From: Idiomarina sp. X4
Lineage (GTDB): Bacteria; Pseudomonadota; Gammaproteobacteria; Enterobacterales; Alteromonadaceae
Assembly: GCF_002808045.1 (NCBI RefSeq)
Contig: NZ_CP025000.1
Coordinates: 1,364,001-1,428,000, forward strand
DNA length: 64,000 nucleotides
Direction of reading: 5' to 3'
Shown here: piece by piece, positions 15,495 through 25,164 of the stretch
Numbering within the stretch: the stretch's first letter is position 1
Layout: every line of letters starts with the position of its first letter
Made by a program: the position numbers and the translations under genes
The notes under the pieces: model-generated
Told to the model about the DNA's origin: nothing
What the model saw: only the letters and a program-made list of their open reading frames with translations
The model's database searches: none

Positions 15495-17327
15495 ATGTTT
15501 TCCTGGTTTGAGCGCCGACTAAATCCCTTCCCACCTGAGGAGCCGCAACAGGCTCCAACAGGCTTTTTCGCTTTTTGTTGGCATTACACTAAGGGCGCGA
15601 CACCGTTTATTCTTGTGACGGCTTTATTAATGGCGGGCATCGCCATTGCAGAAGTTTGGCTATTTGGCTTTTTAGGGCAAATTGTCGACTGGCTGGCTGC
15701 GCAAGACCGCAATACGTTTTTAAGTGACCAATTTTGGCCGCTTATTGGTATGAGTGCCTTGGTATTGCTGGGCTTACCTTTACTTGTATGGTTTCATTCG
15801 CTGCTGACGCATCAAACGCTGTTAGGCAACTTCCCTATGCGTATTCGCTGGCTGGGACACCGCTACCTGATGAAACAGTCTATGAGCTTTTATCAGGATG
15901 AGTTTGCCGGTCGTGTTGCTACTAAGCTGATGCAAACCGCGCTGGCGCTGCGGCAATGCATTATGACGTTTATTGAAATCGTCAACTATGTGGTGGTGTA
16001 CTTTCTGGGGATGTTCGTCATTATCGGTAGTGCCGATTGGCGAATGATGCTGCCATTAGCTGGCTGGCTTGTGCTTTATGCGTTGCTGTTGCGTTATTTT
16101 GTGCCGAAGCTTGGCAAAGTGTCGGCAGAGCAAGCCGATGCCCGCTCCGTCATGACCGGCCGAATTGTAGACTCTTATACCAACATTCAAACGGTGAAAC
16201 TGTTCTCCCACTCTCAACGTGAAGCTGCATTTGCGCACGAGGGCATGGACACCTTCTTAGGCACCGTTCATAAACAAATGCGTTTAGTGACCCAGCTTTA
16301 TGGCGCACTGTACTTCATTAACTGTGCATTATTGTTTGGCTCAGCGGCCACCGCCATTTATCTGTGGATGGATAACGCAGTCACGTTAGGTGCTGTCGCC
16401 GTAGTTATTGGTCTGGTTTTGCGGCTTTTTGGTATGTCACAGATGGTGATGTGGCAAATGTCGACGCTGTTTGAAAGCATCGGTACGGTGCAAGATGGTA
16501 TCGGGTCTATTGCAGTGCCGCAGCGTATCGTTGATAAATCTAACGCGCCTGCATTAACCGTGGAGCGTGGTGACATTCAGTTTGATCACGTGCAATTTCA
16601 TTATGGCAAGGGCCATGGCGTGATGGATGACTTTAACCTGCATATACAGCCGGGTGAAAAAGTGGGTATTGTCGGGCGTTCCGGCGCTGGAAAGTCCACT
16701 TTTGTGAATTTGCTATTGCGATTCTACGATGTGGAGCGTGGCGAGGTTCGTATTGATGGACAGGCGATACATAACGTTCAGCAAGACAGTTTGCGCGAAA
16801 ATATCGGCATGGTCACACAAGACACGTCGCTGCTGCATCGTTCGGTGCGAGACAATATTTTATATGGGCGCCCTGACGCCAGCGAAGAAGAGTTAATGAA
16901 TGCAGTCCGCCGGGCGCATTGCGAAGAGTTTATTGATGAGCTCAGTGATAGCAAAGGACGCAAAGGTTTGGATGCTCATGTCGGTGAGCGTGGCGTCAAA
17001 CTTTCCGGAGGTCAGCGACAGCGCATAGCTATTGCCCGTGTCATGTTAAAAGACGCACCAATATTAATTTTAGATGAGGCGACATCGGCACTGGACTCTG
17101 AAGTTGAAAATGCGATTCAGGAAAACCTGTATCAATTGATGCAGGGGAAAACGGTGATAGCCATTGCACACCGTCTTTCAACAATAGCGGCGATGGATAA
17201 GCTGGTGGTGATGGATCAGGGACAAATTATTGAGCAGGGCTCTCATGAAGAACTACTGGCAAAAGGCGGTTTATACGCCAAATTATGGCGTCATCAGTCC
17301 GGTGGCTTTTTGGCAGAAGAGGCATAA
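15495..17327 (+). CDS. ABC exporter, fused permease and ATPase
   Basis: 610 residues with a GAGGAG site. Residues 1 to about 330 form a six-helix exporter membrane domain; about 355-600 the ATPase, with Walker A GRSGAGKS, the signature LSGGQRQRIAIARV, Walker B ILILDEATSALD and the switch histidine in IAIAHRLSTI. All catalytic residues are present. One polypeptide would act as a homodimer, exporting a lipid, peptide or drug; the substrate cannot be told. The stop is 3 bp before yaiI, so the two genes share a transcript. Confidence 0.9.
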   Translation: MFSWFERRLNPFPPEEPQQAPTGFFAFCWHYTKGATPFILVTALLMAGIAIAEVWLFGFLGQIVDWLAAQDRNTFLSDQFWPLIGMSALVLLGLPLLVWFHSLLTHQTLLGNFPMRIRWLGHRYLMKQSMSFYQDEFAGRVATKLMQTALALRQCIMTFIEIVNYVVVYFLGMFVIIGSADWRMMLPLAGWLVLYALLLRYFVPKLGKVSAEQADARSVMTGRIVDSYTNIQTVKLFSHSQREAAFAHEGMDTFLGTVHKQMRLVTQLYGALYFINCALLFGSAATAIYLWMDNAVTLGAVAVVIGLVLRLFGMSQMVMWQMSTLFESIGTVQDGIGSIAVPQRIVDKSNAPALTVERGDIQFDHVQFHYGKGHGVMDDFNLHIQPGEKVGIVGRSGAGKSTFVNLLLRFYDVERGEVRIDGQAIHNVQQDSLRENIGMVTQDTSLLHRSVRDNILYGRPDASEEELMNAVRRAHCEEFIDELSDSKGRKGLDAHVGERGVKLSGGQRQRIAIARVMLKDAPILILDEATSALDSEVENAIQENLYQLMQGKTVIAIAHRLSTIAAMDKLVVMDQGQIIEQGSHEELLAKGGLYAKLWRHQSGGFLAEEA

Positions 17328-17330
17328 TCA

Positions 17331-17774
17331 ATGAATATCTGGGTAGATGCGGATGCTTGTCCCACCGTTATTAAAGACATTCTGTATCGGGCTGCAGAGC
17401 GCAAGCAGCTGCCGCTCATTTTAGTTGCGAATCAACCGCTGCGAGTACCGCCGTCAAAATTTATAAGAACGATGCAAGTGTCAGCCGGGTTTGATGTTGC
17501 GGATGATGCCATTGCCGAGCAGTGTGAGCCGGGTGACTTAGTCATTACCGCCGACATTCCGTTGGCGGCGGACGTGATTAAAAAAGGTGGGCAGGCGCTG
17601 AGCCCACGGGGTGAGCTTTTTACAAAAAGTAATATTGGTTCGCGTCTTAATATGCGCGATTTCATGGACACCATGCGCAGTAGCGGTGAACATACTGGTG
17701 GTCCACCGCCTTTGCATCAGCGTGACCGCATGGCTTTTGCGAACGAGCTGGATAAAATTCTGGCGCGGGTTTAA
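17331..17774 (+). CDS. yaiI: YaiI/YqxD family (UPF0178) protein
   Basis: 147 residues, typical for the family. It opens with [20 protein letters not shown], with the conserved acidic WVDADACP, and carries [12 protein letters not shown] and [11 protein letters not shown] near the end. These residues resemble a PIN-like nuclease fold, but no activity is established. Starts 3 bp after the ABC exporter gene and ends 6 bp before the convergent ppiC stop, so no room exists for a terminator. Confidence 0.9.
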   Translation: MNIWVDADACPTVIKDILYRAAERKQLPLILVANQPLRVPPSKFIRTMQVSAGFDVADDAIAEQCEPGDLVITADIPLAADVIKKGGQALSPRGELFTKSNIGSRLNMRDFMDTMRSSGEHTGGPPPLHQRDRMAFANELDKILARV

Positions 17775-17780
17775 TGAACC

Positions 17781-18059
17781 TTAGCCGCGTGATAGCGTTT
17801 TTATTAAATGCCAGCCAAACGCGGTTTTTACCGGACCATGCACTTCCAGCGTGGGCTTGCCGAAAACGACTTTGTCGAAAGCCGGTACCATTTCTCCGCG
17901 GCGAAACTCACCCAAGTCGCCGCCCTTTTTACCCGACGGGCAAAGTGAGTGCTTACGGGCTAAATCTGCAAACTTAGCGCCGCCAGCCAACTTCTTTTTC
18001 AAGTCTTCTGCTTCTTCTTTGGTTTTCACTAATATGTGTACTGCGTGTGCTCGTGCCAT
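17781..18059 (-). CDS. ppiC: Small parvulin peptidyl-prolyl isomerase
   Basis: 92 residues, the size of E. coli PpiC (93). [20 protein letters not shown] begins the parvulin fold, and [15 protein letters not shown] with [10 protein letters not shown] and [11 protein letters not shown] completes it. It has no signal peptide, so it acts in the cytoplasm on peptidyl-prolyl bonds. A strong TAAGGAG site precedes the ATG. Convergent with yaiI; divergent from the tag-type gene, with an array of TGAGCC half-sites between. Confidence 0.93.
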   Translation of the reverse strand: MARAHAVHILVKTKEEAEDLKKKLAGGAKFADLARKHSLCPSGKKGGDLGEFRRGEMVPAFDKVVFGKPTLEVHGPVKTAFGWHLIKTLSRG

Positions 18060-18106
18060 ATTGGACTCCTTAGTTTCTTTGATGCATTTTACCTAAATTT
18101 GCATCG

Positions 18107-18150
18107 TGAGCCGAATGGAATCATTATTTGGCTCAAAAGGTGAGCCGAAT
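18107..18150. promoter_or_regulatory. Three-part operator-like repeat between ppiC and the glycosylase gene
   Basis: TGAGCCGAAT at 18107-18116 and again at 18141-18150 (direct copies), with the inverted near-copy ATTTGGCTCA at 18126-18135, one mismatch from the exact complement. Copies 1 and 2 form an inverted repeat with a 9-bp spacer; copies 2 and 3 an everted pair with a 5-bp spacer. It sits in the short divergent promoter region, 48 bp from ppiC and 23 bp from the other start. Confidence 0.5.
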
Positions 18151-18172
18151 AGCGAGACTGGAGTAAACCAGA

Positions 18173-18850
18173 ATGACTGACATTATCGACTTTTCAGTAT
18201 TTTATGAGCGCGCCTGCGAACGCAAGGGCGGAGAACAAGCGATGCTTGCGTTAATGCCTAAGATGGCAAGTGACGCGGAGCTCGTGAAAATGACTGATGA
18301 TCGCGTACTATCACTCATGACCCGTTGTATCTTTCGGGCAGGTTTCGTATGGCAAATTATTGACCGTAAGTGGCCACAGTTCGAAGAAGCCTTCAGTGGT
18401 TTTGTACCGCTTTACTGGCAGCAAGTGCCACCGGAGCGACTCGAAGAGCTGGCGCAAGACGAGCGTATTGTGCGTAATTTTCAAAAAATAATAACCGTAC
18501 CGGTTAACGCCCGAATGATTGTCGAAGTGTCGGAAGAGCACGGGAGTTTTGGTAAGTTTTTGGCTAGCTGGCCGCATGATGACCAAGCTGGATTGCTGCT
18601 CTTTCTCAAGAAGAATGGTGCTCGCTTAGGCGGTAACACGGGGCAGTATTTATTGCGTATGTTGGGCTGGGACGGTTTCGTTTGCGCAAGCGATGTGCTC
18701 ACTGCACTACGGAATTTTAATTTACTGGATGCCTCACCAACCAGCCAAAAGGGCCTTAAGCAAATACAAACAGCGATTAATCACTGGCACCAGGAAACAG
18801 GACTGCCACGTAGCCATATTTCCCGGATATTGTCATACAGCGTTGGTTAA
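18173..18850 (+). CDS. DNA-3-methyladenine glycosylase I family protein
   Basis: 225 residues. Begins FSVFYERACERKGGEQAM and contains the helical body KMTDDRVLSLMTRCIFRAGF, then IIDRKWPQFEEAF, as in the Tag-like helix-hairpin-helix glycosylases of marine gammaproteobacteria. Late in the protein NTGQYLLRMLGWDGFV resembles the lesion-recognition end of the family. Expected role: removal of 3-methyladenine from alkylated DNA. It overlaps the 3' end of the convergent MFS gene by 4 bp. Confidence 0.75.
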   Translation: MTDIIDFSVFYERACERKGGEQAMLALMPKMASDAELVKMTDDRVLSLMTRCIFRAGFVWQIIDRKWPQFEEAFSGFVPLYWQQVPPERLEELAQDERIVRNFQKIITVPVNARMIVEVSEEHGSFGKFLASWPHDDQAGLLLFLKKNGARLGGNTGQYLLRMLGWDGFVCASDVLTALRNFNLLDASPTSQKGLKQIQTAINHWHQETGLPRSHISRILSYSVG

Positions 18851-20022
18851 TGCGTACCAAATTTTCGCATTGCCCAAAGCCCTAAAACAGGGCCGGGTAA
18901 TAGCAGCCAGGCAACCCATTCGTTTAATACTGGCCAGCTCCAGCTAGCTAACCAGATGGCCGGAATGGTCAGGGCAAAGCCAACCGAGTTCATTACGGCT
19001 AAGGCACTGCCAACTTTGTCAGCTGGCGCCTCTTGAGCGGCTAATGCTGAAAACTGAGGTGAGTCAGCAATAACCGAAATACCCCAAAGCGTTAGAGTTA
19101 AAAGGGCAACCGAGGCTGGCAATTCAGTAATGAATGGGTATAACAAGCACATTGCGCCGGAAGTGATAAGTGCGAGTCTGGCAACCGATATGCCGCCGTG
19201 CTTTTTGCTAAGCCAACCACCGCAGATACAACCAAGAGCGCCTACCCCAATTAACGAGAATGATAACCAGGGAATGGAAGACAAAGACCAGCCAAGCTGA
19301 GATACCGGTGCTAAAAGGAGCAGAGGTACCAGCATCCAGAAGGCGTAGAGCTCCCAACAGTGGCCAAAGTAGCCACCGGCAACCGCACGGAATCGTGGCT
19401 GTTTAAGCGCCGATAATCCCTGACTTAGCGCCGCAGGTTTAGCTGTTGCCGGCAAATGTGGCCCACTACCGAGGAGCCCCACGCCTATACCGCCTAAAAC
19501 GGCTAGTATAGAGGCAGCAAACAATGAGATGTGCCAATCTAAACCAAGAGTGAAGCCTCTCATTAAGTGCGGAAGTGCGGTTCCTAAAGTCAGCATAGCC
19601 AGCAACCAAGACAATGCAGCGCCTGCGTATTTAGGTACCCATGAAATAACTAGTTTCATGCCCATTGGGTAGATACCGGCTAAACACAGGCCGGTCAGTA
19701 AACGCAGAAACCACGCGAGCGAGAAATGGTCAACGGTAACGATGAAAAGCGCATTAACTGACGCACCGAGTAAACTGGAAAGGCAGAAAATAGCGCTGGC
19801 TTTGTAGCGGTCAGCCAAACCGGTAAGTGCTAAAGATAAAGTGCCTACAATGAAGCCTAACTGAACAGCGAGAGTTAATGCCCCTAAGTCGGCTTCTGAA
19901 AGACCTTGTTCTGACGAAAGACTTAACCAAACACCGTTAACACTGAACCATAACGAAGTACCCAGTAGCTGAGCTAAAATAATAACGGGTAAAGCAATGC
20001 GCGAACGGACATCCGATGTCAT
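18847..20022 (-). CDS. Major facilitator superfamily transporter
   Basis: 391 residues with twelve predicted membrane helices. The first helix IALPVIILAQLLGTSLWFSV and the short loop ADRYKAS between helices 2 and 3 match the MFS pattern (D-R-x-x-x-R motif). A GLCLAGIYPMGMKL stretch follows in helix 5. Substrate not identifiable. Divergent from the YkoF-like gene with 72 bp between, so the two might be co-regulated. Confidence 0.85.
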   Translation of the reverse strand: MTSDVRSRIALPVIILAQLLGTSLWFSVNGVWLSLSSEQGLSEADLGALTLAVQLGFIVGTLSLALTGLADRYKASAIFCLSSLLGASVNALFIVTVDHFSLAWFLRLLTGLCLAGIYPMGMKLVISWVPKYAGAALSWLLAMLTLGTALPHLMRGFTLGLDWHISLFAASILAVLGGIGVGLLGSGPHLPATAKPAALSQGLSALKQPRFRAVAGGYFGHCWELYAFWMLVPLLLLAPVSQLGWSLSSIPWLSFSLIGVGALGCICGGWLSKKHGGISVARLALITSGAMCLLYPFITELPASVALLTLTLWGISVIADSPQFSALAAQEAPADKVGSALAVMNSVGFALTIPAIWLASWSWPVLNEWVAWLLLPGPVLGLWAMRKFGTH

Positions 20023-20094
20023 TCATAAACCTCGTGTTAGTATGAACGGTCTGGTATTTTGCGTCGCAATAGTAACGACAAAGGAGTGACTATC

Positions 20095-20349
20095 ATGAAA
20101 CTGACGGTTGAAATTAGCAAGTACCCACTGGCGGATGATTATATTGGTCCAATAAAAGGTTTTATTGATGAGCTTAATAAAACCGATGATGTAAAAACTA
20201 TCACCAATACATTGAGTACTCAGGTATTTGGCGACTACGACAAGGTGATGGACGCCCTGCAACGCTGCATAAAATGGTCATTTGAGCGCTATGGCAAAGT
20301 CGTCTTTGTTTGTAAATTTTTACATGGTGATTTAAGTCCTGAAGACTAA
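20095..20349 (+). CDS. YkoF-like small protein (thiamine/HMP-binding family)
   Basis: 84 residues from the ATG at 20095, which has AAAGGAGTG 8 bases before it; an upstream ATG at 20059 lacks one. MKLTVEISKYPLADDYIGPI and TLSTQVFGDYDKVMDAL resemble a single ACT-like repeat of YkoF, the thiamine-precursor binding protein of Bacillus. A single-domain version would work as a dimer. Function is inferred from likeness only. It diverges from an MFS transporter. Confidence 0.65.
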   Translation: MKLTVEISKYPLADDYIGPIKGFIDELNKTDDVKTITNTLSTQVFGDYDKVMDALQRCIKWSFERYGKVVFVCKFLHGDLSPED

Positions 20350-20411
20350 GATGATAAGTATTCCAAGTATCGCTAGTTAGAGCTACTATAGTCAAAAATA
20401 GAGTGGCTTTT

Positions 20412-21491
20412 ATGAAGTATTGGCGTAAGTATCATCCGGAAATTAATGTTGATGACCCGCGTTACCATCAGGTGTCGTTAATATACAGTATACTATTGAT
20501 AATGCTGGCTTACTTTAGTGTTATAGGCCTGCTGAACGTTACGCTATTTGATGCGGCACATATTGCAGTATATGACTTTTCCGGCTTTCTTCTTATCGCT
20601 GGTATTTATTTTTATGTCAGCCGTGGAAGCAACTTTACGGTTGCTGGGTGGTTGGTTACAGGCACACTGATATTCGTGCTCTTGGCATTCATACACTTGG
20701 CGGAGGGCAGAAATTATTCATTAATTTGGGTCACAATACTTCCTCCTATTGCTTTTTTTCTTCATGGTCCTCGAGCGGGTGCCTGGGTAACCGGGGTTGT
20801 TTTTGCTTACTGCGGTTGGTTTCTTTACGTGCAGTTGAGTCGTGGGGTTCCGGGGGATTTGAGCCTTGGCGCATTTCTTAACTTTATTGAAGTTGCGACG
20901 GCACAGTTGTTTCTCTTCCGTTATTACGAGCGCTCCAGAAGAGAAGCTTATGAACAACTTCAGGCCACTTCTGTTACTGATCCTCTAACGGGTTTATATA
21001 ATCGCCTGCATCTGGACGTTAATCTCAACATGTTACTTTCGTCCTCCCGGCATAAAGACTTAAACCTGTCTGTCTTATTAATCGATGTTGATCATTTTAA
21101 GAAAATTAATGATGAATATGGCCACTTAATGGGCGATAGAGTGCTTTGTTCTATCGCGACGATTCTCAAAGAAGCAGTGAGAGAGTGTGATTTTGTGGGT
21201 CGGTGGGGTGGCGAAGAGTTTTTAGTTGTTTGTCCTGAAACCGGCAGCAAAGAGGCGATGACTCTGGCTAATAGAATCGTCGAAACTATTCAGTCTCGGC
21301 CACTCGTTGAAAGCATACATGCTACCGTTAGCATTGGGGTTGCTGAGGCATCAAATAACACAAACTTGACGGCTGAAGGGTTACTGCACCTGGCTGATAA
21401 AAACTTATACATGGCCAAAAGTAGAGGAAGAAATAGGGCTATTTCAATGTTGAATGCCGATTCCTTCGACAACGCTCTGAGCAATATTTAA
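20412..21491 (+). CDS. Membrane-bound diguanylate cyclase
   Basis: 359 residues from the ATG at 20412; a GTG at 20403 is possible. Residues 1 to about 175 contain about six hydrophobic helices (a MASE-like sensor, not assigned), and about 190-350 a GGDEF domain: [39 protein letters not shown] with intact GGEEF catalytic motif, and a [12 protein letters not shown] end. It should make cyclic di-GMP from GTP at the inner membrane. No clear RxxD inhibitory site is evident upstream of GGEEF. Confidence 0.9.
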   Translation: MKYWRKYHPEINVDDPRYHQVSLIYSILLIMLAYFSVIGLLNVTLFDAAHIAVYDFSGFLLIAGIYFYVSRGSNFTVAGWLVTGTLIFVLLAFIHLAEGRNYSLIWVTILPPIAFFLHGPRAGAWVTGVVFAYCGWFLYVQLSRGVPGDLSLGAFLNFIEVATAQLFLFRYYERSRREAYEQLQATSVTDPLTGLYNRLHLDVNLNMLLSSSRHKDLNLSVLLIDVDHFKKINDEYGHLMGDRVLCSIATILKEAVRECDFVGRWGGEEFLVVCPETGSKEAMTLANRIVETIQSRPLVESIHATVSIGVAEASNNTNLTAEGLLHLADKNLYMAKSRGRNRAISMLNADSFDNALSNI

Positions 21492-21594
21492 CGCTATCCC
21501 AGCAGCCTTTCCATTTTTTTCGCCATGAAAATGGTCGTTGGCAGGTTTCACAAACCTTGTTAGGCAGGTGGGGCTTTTTGTGAGGCATAGCTAA

Positions 21595-22233
21595 TTAGAT
21601 CTTCAGCCATCTGGGCGTTTGAGCCTTATAGCTTTGATACTCATTGCCGTAAAGTTCGCTTAATGCCTGCTCCTCTTTAACCGCTTGAGCGCGCATCATG
21701 GCGATGCCGACCAATAAGCAAATCAAGGTGAAGACACTGGGGAGTGTCAGGAAGAGACCCAGTTGGCCGAGCATAATGGCTAAGAACATCGGGTTACGCG
21801 AGTGCGAAAAAGGCCCCTTCGTTAACAGTGCCCGGGAGTTATCGCTGTCGATACCTGAGCGCCAGTCCTGACGCATATAGGCGTGGCTGTAACTGACAAA
21901 CCCAAGTGACACCAACATTGTGATCATGCCAATAGACAGCACCCAGGGTGTGTAAAGTGGTTCTATAATGCCGAGCCAGGTATCAATAGGGTAAAAGACC
22001 CGGGCAATACAAATAACCAAAATTGCACCGCGGAAAAGGTTAAAAACCTGGCGTATCCACCATGTCGTACTGCCTTTTTTACCGTATTGAATATGGCTTT
22101 TTGAGGTGCGGCTATTCAGTCCAATAGCGGTACTCGCGTAGTGGACTGCTATGAATAGAAAATACACGGCTAAAAAATGGCGGCTAATCAGGTCAATATC
22201 GAACAAAAAGATCTCCAACTTCGGAACACGCAA
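21595..22233 (-). CDS. Isoprenylcysteine methyltransferase-like membrane protein
   Basis: 212 residues from a TTG at 22233 with GGAAA upstream; the start is uncertain. It has about five membrane helices and the C-terminal signature LLTKGPFSHSRNPMFLAIML followed by EEQALSELYGNEYQSYKAQT, which is the cofactor-binding end of the ICMT/PEMT-like methyltransferases. Substrate unknown, perhaps a lipid. The 5' end overlaps nothing; the opposing lipoprotein gene starts 100 bp away. Confidence 0.72.
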   Translation of the reverse strand: MRVPKLEIFLFDIDLISRHFLAVYFLFIAVHYASTAIGLNSRTSKSHIQYGKKGSTTWWIRQVFNLFRGAILVICIARVFYPIDTWLGIIEPLYTPWVLSIGMITMLVSLGFVSYSHAYMRQDWRSGIDSDNSRALLTKGPFSHSRNPMFLAIMLGQLGLFLTLPSVFTLICLLVGIAMMRAQAVKEEQALSELYGNEYQSYKAQTPRWLKI

Positions 22234-22333
22234 TCGTTTTCCATTCTACGGTTCTTTAAAGAGATTGAAAGAGTCAGGTGAAATATCGTTTTATGTGCTA
22301 TTGATTAATTATGTTCTTGGCAAAGGAAGTCGT

Positions 22334-22828
22334 ATGCGTTTTATAACCTATAGTGCTGTTTTATTGTTTGGTATGGCGCTGACAGGCTGTGCGTCACCCA
22401 CCTCTTCTATTCTAATTGGAGACGCTCGGCCGGAAATACCGGTAGCACAAGTAAAAGTGTACTTAGAGGCGCCTGAGAGCTATGAAGAAATAGCTTTAAT
22501 TGAAGCAAGCAGTGATGCCTCCTGGAGCTTTGGTGAACAAGCGAAAATGGAAGCAGTATTGAAGCGGCTGAAACTGGAAGCGGCTAAAGTAGGTGCTAAT
22601 GGCGTCTTGCTGCAAAAAACCGGTGACAAGCAAGGCGAGTCAGTTTATGTCGGGGCTGGCTCAGGTGGTTACTCAAGCAATGTGGGATTTGGGGTAAGTG
22701 TTGGTAAAGCCTTCGGTTTGACCGATAAAACAGGGGAAGGCATCGCCATTTATGTAAAACCAGACAATGGCGATGCGGCATCAGAGAACGACTCGTCAGA
22801 AATTAAGGAACCTGTTAAGGAACTTTAG
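22334..22828 (+). CDS. Small lipoprotein of unknown function
   Basis: 164 residues from the ATG at 22334 (AAAGGAAG upstream). MRFITYSAVLLFGMALTGC is a lipoprotein signal with lipobox LTGC. The mature part contains EEIALIEASSDASWSFGEQA and a domain with ANGVLLQKTGD, similar to a class of envelope lipoproteins with an alpha/beta fold of unknown role. The stop overlaps the convergent gene at 22815 by 14 bp. Confidence 0.72.
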   Translation: MRFITYSAVLLFGMALTGCASPTSSILIGDARPEIPVAQVKVYLEAPESYEEIALIEASSDASWSFGEQAKMEAVLKRLKLEAAKVGANGVLLQKTGDKQGESVYVGAGSGGYSSNVGFGVSVGKAFGLTDKTGEGIAIYVKPDNGDAASENDSSEIKEPVKEL

Positions 22829-23246
22829 TCGCGTTCCAGTTAACCGCTTGCCAACGGTCGTCGCGTTGAATTAAAACACCGGTATTATAAAAATATTGAG
22901 TGACTTTACCTTCCTCTTCAGCGGTTAACGTAAAGTTGAATACCACTGTGTCACCAAACTGTTTTACCTCGATGTCTTCAGCGCCATACCAGACACTAAT
23001 GTTGTCTGGGTCTTTGGGTTTAGCGTCTTTCATACCCGACATAAGGTGCTCTTTACCAAAACGTTCACCGCTGGAACTGGTATAGGTCAGTTCTTCCGCC
23101 CAGAAGCGGTCATGCGCTTTAGGTGAACCAATACTGGCGCCGTATAAAAAGGCCTCTACGGCTTTGGTTGTAGCTTCTTCAACGCTTTCTTGTGCGGTGC
23201 ACGTGGCACTGAACAAAACCGCGATGGCTAATAATAAGTAACGCAT
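22815..23246 (-). CDS. Exported DUF4440/NTF2-like protein
   Basis: 143 residues from the ATG at 23246 with an AAAGGAA site and a signal peptide ([19 protein letters not shown]). The mature part runs [20 protein letters not shown], then [20 protein letters not shown] and ends [20 protein letters not shown], a DUF4440/SnoaL-like layout. Ligand unknown. Divergent from yjbQ and convergent with the lipoprotein gene. Confidence 0.72.
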   Translation of the reverse strand: MRYLLLAIAVLFSATCTAQESVEEATTKAVEAFLYGASIGSPKAHDRFWAEELTYTSSSGERFGKEHLMSGMKDAKPKDPDNISVWYGAEDIEVKQFGDTVVFNFTLTAEEEGKVTQYFYNTGVLIQRDDRWQAVNWNATKVP

Positions 23247-23325
23247 TGTCGTTATTCCTTTCGGTTGTTTTTCGGTATGCTGTAAGCATATGGCAAGCAC
23301 AGAGACACGGCAAACAGGTTTACAA

Positions 23326-23748
23326 ATGCTTATCAAACAAACAGAACTGCAATTGGCTCCTCACCCAAGGGGTTTTCACCTTATTACTGACGAGATTGAA
23401 CGGGCTCTGGTTGAGCTTGGGCAAGTATCAGCCGGGCTATTACAGGTGTTTATTCGGCACACATCGGCATCGTTGACCATTAATGAAAATGCAGACCCGA
23501 CGGTTCGTCAGGACTTTGAAAGCCATTTTAATGAAATGGTGCCAGAAAATGCGCCGTACTACCGTCATACGTTTGAGGGGCCTGATGACATGCCAGCACA
23601 TTTAAAGTCGAGCATATTAGGCAGTAACTTAACTCTACCGGTGACCAATGGACGTTTAAATTTAGGCACTTGGCAGGGAGTCTATCTTTGTGAACATAGA
23701 GATCACGGCGGCGCTCGCACCTTAATTCTGACTCTACAAGGCGAGTGA
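23326..23748 (+). CDS. yjbQ: YjbQ family (UPF0047) protein
   Basis: 140 residues from the ATG at 23326, close to the E. coli YjbQ length of 138; the upstream ATG at 23290 has no ribosome site. Conserved features are [20 protein letters not shown], a [15 protein letters not shown] segment with metal-type histidines, and [20 protein letters not shown] at the end. Some members have weak thiamine phosphate synthase activity. Its stop overlaps a possible GTG start of the next gene, implying coupling. Confidence 0.9.
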   Translation: MLIKQTELQLAPHPRGFHLITDEIERALVELGQVSAGLLQVFIRHTSASLTINENADPTVRQDFESHFNEMVPENAPYYRHTFEGPDDMPAHLKSSILGSNLTLPVTNGRLNLGTWQGVYLCEHRDHGGARTLILTLQGE

Positions 23749-23750
23749 GC

Positions 23751-24197
23751 ATGCTACAACGAGCAACAATAGATGAACTCAAAGAAGCACTGACTTGGCC
23801 GGACAATGCGGCGGAGTTTCGCCTGTGGTTTGGTGAAAAAGTACCTTATGGCAGTTCCGCAGAGGCTATTTGGGATCAGATTAAAGCAGAAGAGCGTGGC
23901 ACTTATACCTTTTATCAAGATGGTGAGTTTATCGGTTTTGCACAAGCCTACCAAAAAGTCGAAAACGGTATACACATCGCGTGTCTTATTGTGAACTCTG
24001 CAGTTCGTGGTCAGGGGCTGGGTAGAAAATTTGTCGAGGCTTTGTTGGAAAACGCTTGGTCACAGGAAGAAACTCAGTTTATTACTTTGAATGTGTATCC
24101 GGAAAACGAGCCTGCCAGACGGTTATACAACAGTCTGGGCTTTGATGAAGTTGGCGAAAATCAAGGTATGGTTGCAATGCGGCTGGAGTCTCAATAA
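23751..24197 (+). CDS. GNAT acetyltransferase
   Basis: 148 residues from the ATG at 23751 (a GTG at 23745 is an alternative). The GNAT core is clear: IACLIVNSAVRGQGLGRKFV holds the acetyl-CoA-binding Q/R-x-x-G-x-G/A loop, and NVYPENEPARRLYNSLGFDE is the usual C-terminal motif. Substrate unknown. Coupled to yjbQ. Confidence 0.85.
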   Translation: MLQRATIDELKEALTWPDNAAEFRLWFGEKVPYGSSAEAIWDQIKAEERGTYTFYQDGEFIGFAQAYQKVENGIHIACLIVNSAVRGQGLGRKFVEALLENAWSQEETQFITLNVYPENEPARRLYNSLGFDEVGENQGMVAMRLESQ

Positions 24198-24267
24198 ATC
24201 AGCAGATTTAAGCCGTTTTTACGGTAAACTGATGCGAAACAATACATAAATCCCAACGGGACTCTCC

Positions 24268-25164
24268 ATGACAGAAAAAGAATTGCATCGACGTCGCCTC
24301 ATCTCGGCAAAACAGTCCGAAGAGTCTATCGCCAAAATTGAAGGGCAAGGCTCCTACAAATTGGCTTTTGCTGATCATGACTTTTTGCTGAGTGATGACT
24401 TACGAGCCGTGCGTCTTCAGCTGGAGTATTTGAAGCCACAGCTGACGTTAGAAAAGCATAATGTCGATGCCACTATTGTGGTGTTTGGCAGCGCCCGCTT
24501 TTTGCAGCCGGAGCAGGCGCAACATGATGTTGGTGTTGCTGAGCAAGCGTTGGAGAAAGACCCTGACAACGACACGTTGATGGGAAATTTGAAGCGAGCG
24601 AAAAGAGCACTTAAGAATAGTGCTTATTACCAACAAGCAATGGATTTTGCTCGCATCGCCACTGAACATAATCTCTGTCATGATGATGAAAATCTAATGA
24701 TCGTCAGTGGTGGCGGCCCGGGTATTATGGAAGCTGCAAATAGGGGAGCCATGGAGGCAGGTGGGCACAGTATTGGCCTGAATATCGTGCTACCTCATGA
24801 GCAGCGACCGAACCCTTATATAACGCCTGAGTATTGCTTTCAGTTTCATTATTTTGCTATTCGTAAAATGCATTTTTTGCAACGAGCCCGTGCTCTGGTC
24901 GCTTTCCCCGGTGGGTTTGGTACGTTGGATGAACTGTTTGAGACGTTAACATTGGTGCAAACGAAAAAGTCCGAACCTGTACCTATTGTGCTCGTTGGAA
25001 AAGAGTTCTGGCAGCGGTTAATTGACTTTGATTTACTCGTCGAGGAAGGGACTATCTCCGAGCATGACTTAGCATTATTTGAAATTGTCAATACCGCTGA
25101 AGAAGCCTGGCAGGCCATTTGCCATTGTTATGATTTAAAAAATGGATCACGCCATATCCGCTAA
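24268..25164 (+). CDS. LOG-family Rossmann-fold protein (TIGR00730-like)
   Basis: 298 residues with a CAACGGGA site. The nucleotide-binding signatures of the LOG family are intact: SGGGPGIMEAANRGA and PGGFGTLDELFET, with the catalytic Arg/Glu region between. Members cleave nucleoside 5'-monophosphates to free base plus ribose 5-phosphate. The N-terminal 90 residues form a helical extension found in the longer members. Convergent overlap of 18 bp with the yhhJ-like gene. Confidence 0.85.
   Translation: MTEKELHRRRLISAKQSEESIAKIEGQGSYKLAFADHDFLLSDDLRAVRLQLEYLKPQLTLEKHNVDATIVVFGSARFLQPEQAQHDVGVAEQALEKDPDNDTLMGNLKRAKRALKNSAYYQQAMDFARIATEHNLCHDDENLMIVSGGGPGIMEAANRGAMEAGGHSIGLNIVLPHEQRPNPYITPEYCFQFHYFAIRKMHFLQRARALVAFPGGFGTLDELFETLTLVQTKKSEPVPIVLVGKEFWQRLIDFDLLVEEGTISEHDLALFEIVNTAEEAWQAICHCYDLKNGSRHIR

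Noticed and set aside
20023..20094. TPP riboswitch before the YkoF-like gene
   Set aside because: The gap is 72 bp and lacks the conserved CTGAGA and thi-box elements.
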